From Chrysiogenia bacterium (GTDB lineage Bacteria > JAGRBM01): 9,418 bases of DNA. The position numbers and the translations under genes are program-made. The notes below the pieces were generated by a model. It had not been told where the DNA came from. It saw only the letters and a list, made by a program, of their open reading frames with translations, and did no database searches. Positions 5,647 through 9,418 of this stretch are shown here, piece by piece. The number at the start of each line of letters is the position of its first letter. Positions within the stretch are counted from its first letter, which is position 1. The stretch lies in contig JAGRBM010000263.1 in the NCBI GenBank assembly GCA_020434085.1, positions 1 through 9,418 of the forward strand, given 5' to 3'.

Positions 5647-7707
5647 ATGAAACGATTTCAGGGAGTTATGATCGCACTGGTGCTCTTCACAGGCACCTTC
5701 GCCGGTGGCGGGACGCCCCCGCCGCCACCAGAACCGACCGAGCCCGCGCTCGGTGAATGTCAGGGCTACAGCCCGACCAAGAACGCCTATTTCGGCGACC
5801 TTCACGTCCACACGAGCTACTCGCTCGATGCCGTCCAGTTCGGCAATGAGAACGACCCGTGGGATGCCTATGCCTTTGCAAAGGGCGATGAAGTCCACCT
5901 GGCCCCCTATGATGACCCCAACCGCAAGATCACAATCAGCAAGCCACTCGACTTCGCCGCGGTGACCGATCACTCGGAATTCATGGCCGAAGCCTCGGTC
6001 TGCTTCGAGGGCGGCACGACCGCTTACTGGAGTCCCTGGTGCGTCGCCGTTCGCCGGGGAAGTGCGAGTGACGGACTGCTGGGCAGCATGTTGGCCTTCG
6101 GACTCTCGGTTGGTGGCATGCTTCCCGACGACGGCCTTGAGTCGAACCTTTGCCGCCTGCGCCCGGGTCTGTGCAACGACCGCGCGCATGATGTCTGGCA
6201 GCGTGAACAGCAGGCAGCCAAGGACAACTACGACATGAGCACCAAGTGCAAGTTCACCACCTTCGTGGGGTACGAGTACACCGGCTCACCGCGGGCCAAC
6301 AACTGGCACCGGAACATAATTTTCAAGAACGACACCGTTCCCGATCTGCCCATCAGCTTCCTCGATGCGCCCGAGCAGGAACTGCTCTACGACCTGCTCG
6401 ACGCCGCCTGCAACAACAACCCCAACGGCTGCGAAGCGCTGGCCATCCCCCACAACTCGAACCTGGGCGGCGGCGCCATGTTCGTGCCCTTTACCGAAGA
6501 CGGCACGCCCTACGATGCCACGCAGGCGGCCATTCGCTCGCGCGTGGAACCGCTCGTTGAGATGTACCAGCACAAGGGCGCTTCGGAGTGCACCTTTGGT
6601 CCCGGACCGCTCGGCAGCGAAGACGAACTCTGCGGTTTCGAGCTGCTGCTTCCCGAGATCTGCACCGGCAGCCCCGATGATTCGCCCGACTGCAAGCCGC
6701 TTTGCTCGGACCTGCTGGTCCAGGGCGGCGGATTCCTCGGTCGTTGCATCGAGCCCAGCGACTTCGTGCGCGGCGCGCTTCGCAACGGCATTGCCGAGCA
6801 GCAGCGCATCGGTGCCAACCCGTTCAAGATGGGCTTCATCGGCAGCACCGACACCCACAACTCCATCCCCGGCGCGACCGAGGAGCAGGCCTTCCCCGGT
6901 CACGGCGGCAGCCAGGATGCAACCCTGGCCGACCGGCTCACCGATTCGCCGCTGGACAACCTCGACGGCGGCGGCATGGGACTGCTTGACGGGCTTGCCG
7001 GCGGAGTCCTGGGTCTGCAGACCAAGCGCTTCAGCCCCGGCGGCCTGGCCGTCGTGTGGGCCGAACAGAACACCCGCGGCCCGATCTTCGAGTCCATGCA
7101 GAACCGTGAGACCTATGCCACCAGCGGCACGCGCATCATCACGCGCTTCTTCGGCGGCTGGAATCTGCCCGCCAATATGTGCGGCAGCGCCAACATGGTG
7201 AGCCAGGGTTACAGCAATGGCGTCGCCATGGGCGGCGACCTGCCGCCGCGTCCGGCCGGTGCGGCTCCGCGCTTCTCGGTCTCCGCGCTGCGCGATCAGC
7301 TCAGCGCCCCGCTTCAGCGCATCCAGATCATCAAGGGCTGGACCGAGACCGTGAACGGCCAGGTCACCACCCGTGAGAAGGTCTTTGAAGTGGCCGGCAA
7401 TCCCGACAACGGCGCCAGCGTGGACGTCAATTCCTGCCAGCTCCAGGGCAGCGGCTACGCCAGCCTGTGCGAAGTGTGGGAAGACCCCGAGTTCAATCCC
7501 AACGAGGCAGCCTTCTACTACGCCCGCGTGGTGGAGAACCCGACCTGCCGCTGGCACCGCGCCCAGTGCAACGAGGCCATCCAGAGCGGGCAGCTCTCCT
7601 GCGACACTGTCGATCCCGACAGCCCGCTGGCCAACTGCTGCAATGGCAGCCTTCCCGACACGATCCAGGAGCGCGCCTGGACCTCACCCATCTGGTACAC
7701 ACCTTAA
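5647..7707 (+). CDS. Secreted DUF3604 protein with PHP-type metal-binding motifs
   Basis: This 686-residue protein has a signal peptide (about 1-19, MKRF then a hydrophobic core to GTFA) and a Gly/Pro-rich linker (GGGTPPPPPEPTEP). No cysteine follows the signal core, so there is no lipobox. The DUF3604 domain fills residues 45-686. PHP-like metal ligands appear in order: HxH in YFGDLHVHTSYS (H53, H55), TDHSEF (D108, H109), GYEY (E210) with NNWHRN (H221), IPHNSN (H269) and GSTDTHN (D402, H404). This predicts a metal-dependent hydrolase, perhaps a phosphoesterase, acting in the periplasm or outside the cell; the substrate is unknown. I count 22 cysteines, suggesting disulfides. The ribosome site GGAGGAGAGG is strong. 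The gene is divergent from the isomerase/HupE/barrel operon, with shared control sites, and is followed by an intrinsic terminator. All motif residues look intact. Confidence 0.9.
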   Translation: MKRFQGVMIALVLFTGTFAGGGTPPPPPEPTEPALGECQGYSPTKNAYFGDLHVHTSYSLDAVQFGNENDPWDAYAFAKGDEVHLAPYDDPNRKITISKPLDFAAVTDHSEFMAEASVCFEGGTTAYWSPWCVAVRRGSASDGLLGSMLAFGLSVGGMLPDDGLESNLCRLRPGLCNDRAHDVWQREQQAAKDNYDMSTKCKFTTFVGYEYTGSPRANNWHRNIIFKNDTVPDLPISFLDAPEQELLYDLLDAACNNNPNGCEALAIPHNSNLGGGAMFVPFTEDGTPYDATQAAIRSRVEPLVEMYQHKGASECTFGPGPLGSEDELCGFELLLPEICTGSPDDSPDCKPLCSDLLVQGGGFLGRCIEPSDFVRGALRNGIAEQQRIGANPFKMGFIGSTDTHNSIPGATEEQAFPGHGGSQDATLADRLTDSPLDNLDGGGMGLLDGLAGGVLGLQTKRFSPGGLAVVWAEQNTRGPIFESMQNRETYATSGTRIITRFFGGWNLPANMCGSANMVSQGYSNGVAMGGDLPPRPAGAAPRFSVSALRDQLSAPLQRIQIIKGWTETVNGQVTTREKVFEVAGNPDNGASVDVNSCQLQGSGYASLCEVWEDPEFNPNEAAFYYARVVENPTCRWHRAQCNEAIQSGQLSCDTVDPDSPLANCCNGSLPDTIQERAWTSPIWYTP

Positions 7708-7734
7708 CACGGCAAAGTCCCAGCCTTTTGCCAG

Positions 7735-7770
7735 AGCGCCCGGTCCCGCAAGGACCGGGCGCTTTTCTTT
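7735..7770 (+). terminator. Intrinsic terminator of the DUF3604 gene
   Basis: A perfect 12-bp GC-rich stem (AGCGCCCGGTCC at 7735-7746 with its complement at 7752-7763) closes a 5-base loop CGCAA and runs directly into TTTTCTTT (7763-7770). The other strand has no comparable T run, so it should act on plus-strand transcription only. The stop codon of the DUF3604 gene is 27 bp upstream. Confidence 0.92.
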
Positions 7771-7797
7771 GGGCACGCGCAAATAACGCCCGCACCC

Positions 7798-7825
7798 GTG
7801 ACCTTGCCCCCGCGCGTGGTAGACT
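7798..7825 (+). promoter_or_regulatory. Weak promoter candidate for the DUF748 gene
   Basis: GTGACC (7798-7803) and TAGACT (7820-7825) each match the housekeeping consensus at 4 of 6 positions with a 16-bp spacer. A promoter is expected here because a strong terminator separates this gene from the one upstream, but the elements themselves are unconvincing. Confidence 0.28.
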
Positions 7826-7858
7826 CCCCCTCGCTCGGGCGGGCAATTCGGAGGGGGA
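7825..7858 (+). promoter_or_regulatory. Leader stem-loop upstream of the DUF748 gene
   Basis: TCCCCCTC (7825-7832) and GAGGGGGA (7851-7858) form an 8-bp perfect stem with an 18-base loop, ending 51 bp before the GTG start. No T run follows, so it is not an intrinsic terminator. It could stabilise the messenger 5' end or be chance in GC-rich DNA. Confidence 0.3.
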
Positions 7859-7909
7859 CGACCTGCCCGGCGCAGCCGCGCGCCCCTCCATGTCAGTTGA
7901 GGTACCGCC

Positions 7910-9418
7910 GTGAGCGAGGTCCCCGAGAACCCACGCAACAAACGACTCAAGAAGATCGGCCTGATTCTGGGCGGTCTCTACGTAATCTACGCTGTCGCGA
8001 CTTTCTTCATTGTCCCGGCGGTCGTGCGCTCGCAGCTCTCCGCCGTCACCAGGGACACCCTCCACCGCGAAGCGAGCGTGCGCAAGGTCAGTTACAACCC
8101 GCTCACGCTGGCGCTGGGAGTTGAGGGATTCGAACTCCAGGATCCCGACGGGAAGAAGTTCGTCGGCTTCGAGCGTCTCTTCGTGGACTTCCAGCTCTCG
8201 ACGCTCGTGCGCGGCGCGCTCACCTTTTCAGAGATCTCGCTACGCGAGCCCTACGTGCGCATCGAGGTGCTCGAGAACGGCAAGCTCAACTTCGCCGACC
8301 TGATGGAGAAGGAAGAGACACCCGAGGACGTGCCCGAAGAAAAGAGCAGCGAATTGCCGGGCCTGCACGTCTTCGAACTCGCCATCGCCGGCGGCACCCT
8401 CTACTTCCGCGACGGCGCAAAGGAAGTTCCCTTCGTCGCCAACGTCACACCGATCGCCATTTCGGTGCAGGACTTCAACACCGGCCGCGGCAAGGACAGC
8501 CCCTACGCCTTTACCGCCAGCACCGGCCAGGGCGAGACCCTCGAATGGGAGGGCAGCTTTGCCATCAATCCCGTTCGTTCGAGCGGGCGTTTCTCGCTGC
8601 GCAACATCCGCGCGCGCACCCTGTGGGAATACGTGCAGGAGCGCTTCGCCTTCGAAATCGCTGGCGGCCAGATCGCGCTGGGCGCGCGCTATGACGCCGA
8701 CACCAATGGCAAGGTCACCGTCTCGGACGGGACCTTTACGCTCAAGGACCTCGACGTGCGCGAAAAAGGCGGCGAAGCGCCCGTCATCGCCGTGCCCGGT
8801 TTCGAGATCGGCGGCATCGGCCTTGACCTGGCCAAGCAGGAGGTGACGCTCGGCAGCGTGAGCACCAGCGGCGGCACCGTCGCGGCGCTCAACGACCCAG
8901 AGGGCGGGCTCAACCTCCAGCGCCTCTTCACGCCGGTCACTCCCGAAGCGCCCGGGCCCGACGTTGCCGGGGATCAAACGCCGCCTGCGGAAGCCGCGCA
9001 ACAAGAAGAGAGCACGCAGCAAGAAATCGCAGCAGAAAACCCGCCCGAAGAAGAAGCCGCGCAGCCCGAGGTTGACGCGGAAGCTCCGCCAGAAGAAGAA
9101 CCGGCCCCACCGGCCGAACCCGAGGGCGAGCCGTGGACCGTGCGCGTGGGCGGCCTCAAACTCGGTGAGTACAGCGTGCGCTGGAATGACACCACCGTGG
9201 AGCCCGCCGCCGACGTGAGCCTTGCCGCGCTCGCAGTGGAAACCGGCGCGATCACCATTCCAGGCGGCGCGGCTTTCCCCGTTTCCATTGCCACCACCAT
9301 CGGGGAGAGCCCCGTGCGCGTGAGCGGCACCGCCGCGCTCGATCCGCTGACGCTCGACCTCGACGTGGATGTGAGCGCGCTCTCTCTCAAACCCGCCGAG
9401 GGATACATTCGCCAGAGC
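7910..9418 (+). CDS. DUF748/AsmA-like envelope protein, C-terminus cut by window edge
   Basis: The frame is open from a GTG at 7910 to the last base, giving 503 residues with no stop. GAGG in TTGAGG lies about nine bases before the GTG. A basic N-terminus (KRLKK) precedes one membrane helix (about 17-39), so the rest should be periplasmic. Residues 40-130 read as a DUF748/AsmA-type start: short beta strands with LALGVEGFELQDPDGK, then FERLFVDFQLSTLVRGA and LREPYVRIEVLENGKLNFADLM. Repeated beta segments follow. Residues 345-408 are a low-complexity linker with 17 Glu, 3 Asp, 15 Pro and no Lys or Arg, after which beta segments resume (WTVRVGGLKLGEYSVRWND). Family members are often over 1000 residues long and are thought to help build or supply the outer membrane, some as lipid-transfer bridges. 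The gene looks independent of the DUF3604 gene because of the terminator between them. Confidence 0.87.
   Translation, partial: MSEVPENPRNKRLKKIGLILGGLYVIYAVATFFIVPAVVRSQLSAVTRDTLHREASVRKVSYNPLTLALGVEGFELQDPDGKKFVGFERLFVDFQLSTLVRGALTFSEISLREPYVRIEVLENGKLNFADLMEKEETPEDVPEEKSSELPGLHVFELAIAGGTLYFRDGAKEVPFVANVTPIAISVQDFNTGRGKDSPYAFTASTGQGETLEWEGSFAINPVRSSGRFSLRNIRARTLWEYVQERFAFEIAGGQIALGARYDADTNGKVTVSDGTFTLKDLDVREKGGEAPVIAVPGFEIGGIGLDLAKQEVTLGSVSTSGGTVAALNDPEGGLNLQRLFTPVTPEAPGPDVAGDQTPPAEAAQQEESTQQEIAAENPPEEEAAQPEVDAEAPPEEEPAPPAEPEGEPWTVRVGGLKLGEYSVRWNDTTVEPAADVSLAALAVETGAITIPGGAAFPVSIATTIGESPVRVSGTAALDPLTLDLDVDVSALSLKPAEGYIRQS
8942..9133 (+). other. Acidic proline-rich linker inside the DUF748 protein
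   Basis: This segment encodes residues 345-408 of the DUF748-like protein. The composition is strongly biased (17 Glu, 3 Asp, 15 Pro, many Ala and Gln, no Lys or Arg). The motif PPEEE occurs twice, encoded by similar DNA near 9040 and 9090, suggesting growth by short duplication. It separates two beta-rich parts and is probably disordered. Confidence 0.7.

Larger units (their letters stand above)
7708..7909. other. Intergenic region with terminator and DUF748 leader
   Basis: This 202-bp stretch has no gene that I can support. It contains a small hairpin GGCAAA/TTTGCC (7711-7732), the intrinsic terminator (7735-7770), a weak promoter candidate (GTGACC at 7798-7803, TAGACT at 7820-7825, spacer 16 bp) and a stem-loop at 7825-7858 ahead of the DUF748 gene. 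Confidence 0.6.

Noticed and set aside
6286-7557. Long minus-strand open frame (423 codons) opposite the DUF3604 gene
   Set aside because: The sense strand carries all the metal motifs of the family; the antisense translation is Ala/Gly/Val-rich with no domain or ribosome site.
7711-7732. GGCAAA/TTTGCC hairpin as a separate terminator
   Set aside because: A 6-bp stem with a 10-base loop and no T run; the following 12-bp stem is the real terminator.

Overview
The window is GC-rich (low to mid 60s per cent by eye) with tightly packed genes. It looks like the chromosome of a Gram-negative, heterotrophic, probably aerobic bacterium. It carries an outer-membrane-barrel-like protein, a periplasmic parvulin, an AsmA-like DUF748 protein and acyl-CoA dehydrogenases. 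That mix fits Myxococcota or other former Deltaproteobacteria, or a related uncultured phylum, but nothing here fixes the taxon. I see no rRNA, tRNA, CRISPR array, insertion sequence, integrase or phage gene.

Layout. (1) Positions 1-1954, minus strand: two tandem acyl-CoA dehydrogenase genes 13 bp apart; the downstream one runs off the left edge. (2) Positions 2128-2727, plus strand: a TetR-family regulator divergent from the dehydrogenases. The 173-bp region between them holds an 18-bp palindrome with an extra half-site, and a second, different dyad (TTGCA-N7-TGCAA). (3) Positions 5495 down to 2731, minus strand: an operon of membrane-anchored parvulin-type peptidyl-prolyl isomerase, HupE/UreJ-type membrane protein (4-bp overlap) and a signal-peptide-bearing beta-barrel-like protein. 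Its last stop lies 3 bp from the TetR stop. (4) Positions 5647-7707, plus strand: a secreted, cysteine-rich DUF3604 protein with PHP-type metal-binding motifs, closed by a strong intrinsic terminator. (5) Position 7910 to the right edge: a DUF748/AsmA-like envelope protein with a 64-residue acidic, proline-rich linker.

How the genes may work together. The dehydrogenases would carry out the first oxidation of an acyl-CoA, possibly as a hetero-oligomer. The parvulin/HupE/barrel operon and the DUF3604 gene form a divergent pair and probably one envelope module: a metal-dependent exported hydrolase, a folding helper, a permease-like protein and an outer-membrane protein.

The most interesting signal is non-coding. 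The dyad TTGCA-N7-TGCAA occurs exactly in the TetR leader and again in the divergent promoter region of the module. There a second, one-mismatch copy lies 31 bp away, and the two copies are placed symmetrically around a GATATC centre. This suggests that one regulator, plausibly the encoded TetR protein, ties its own gene to the module. That link is inference and has not been tested.
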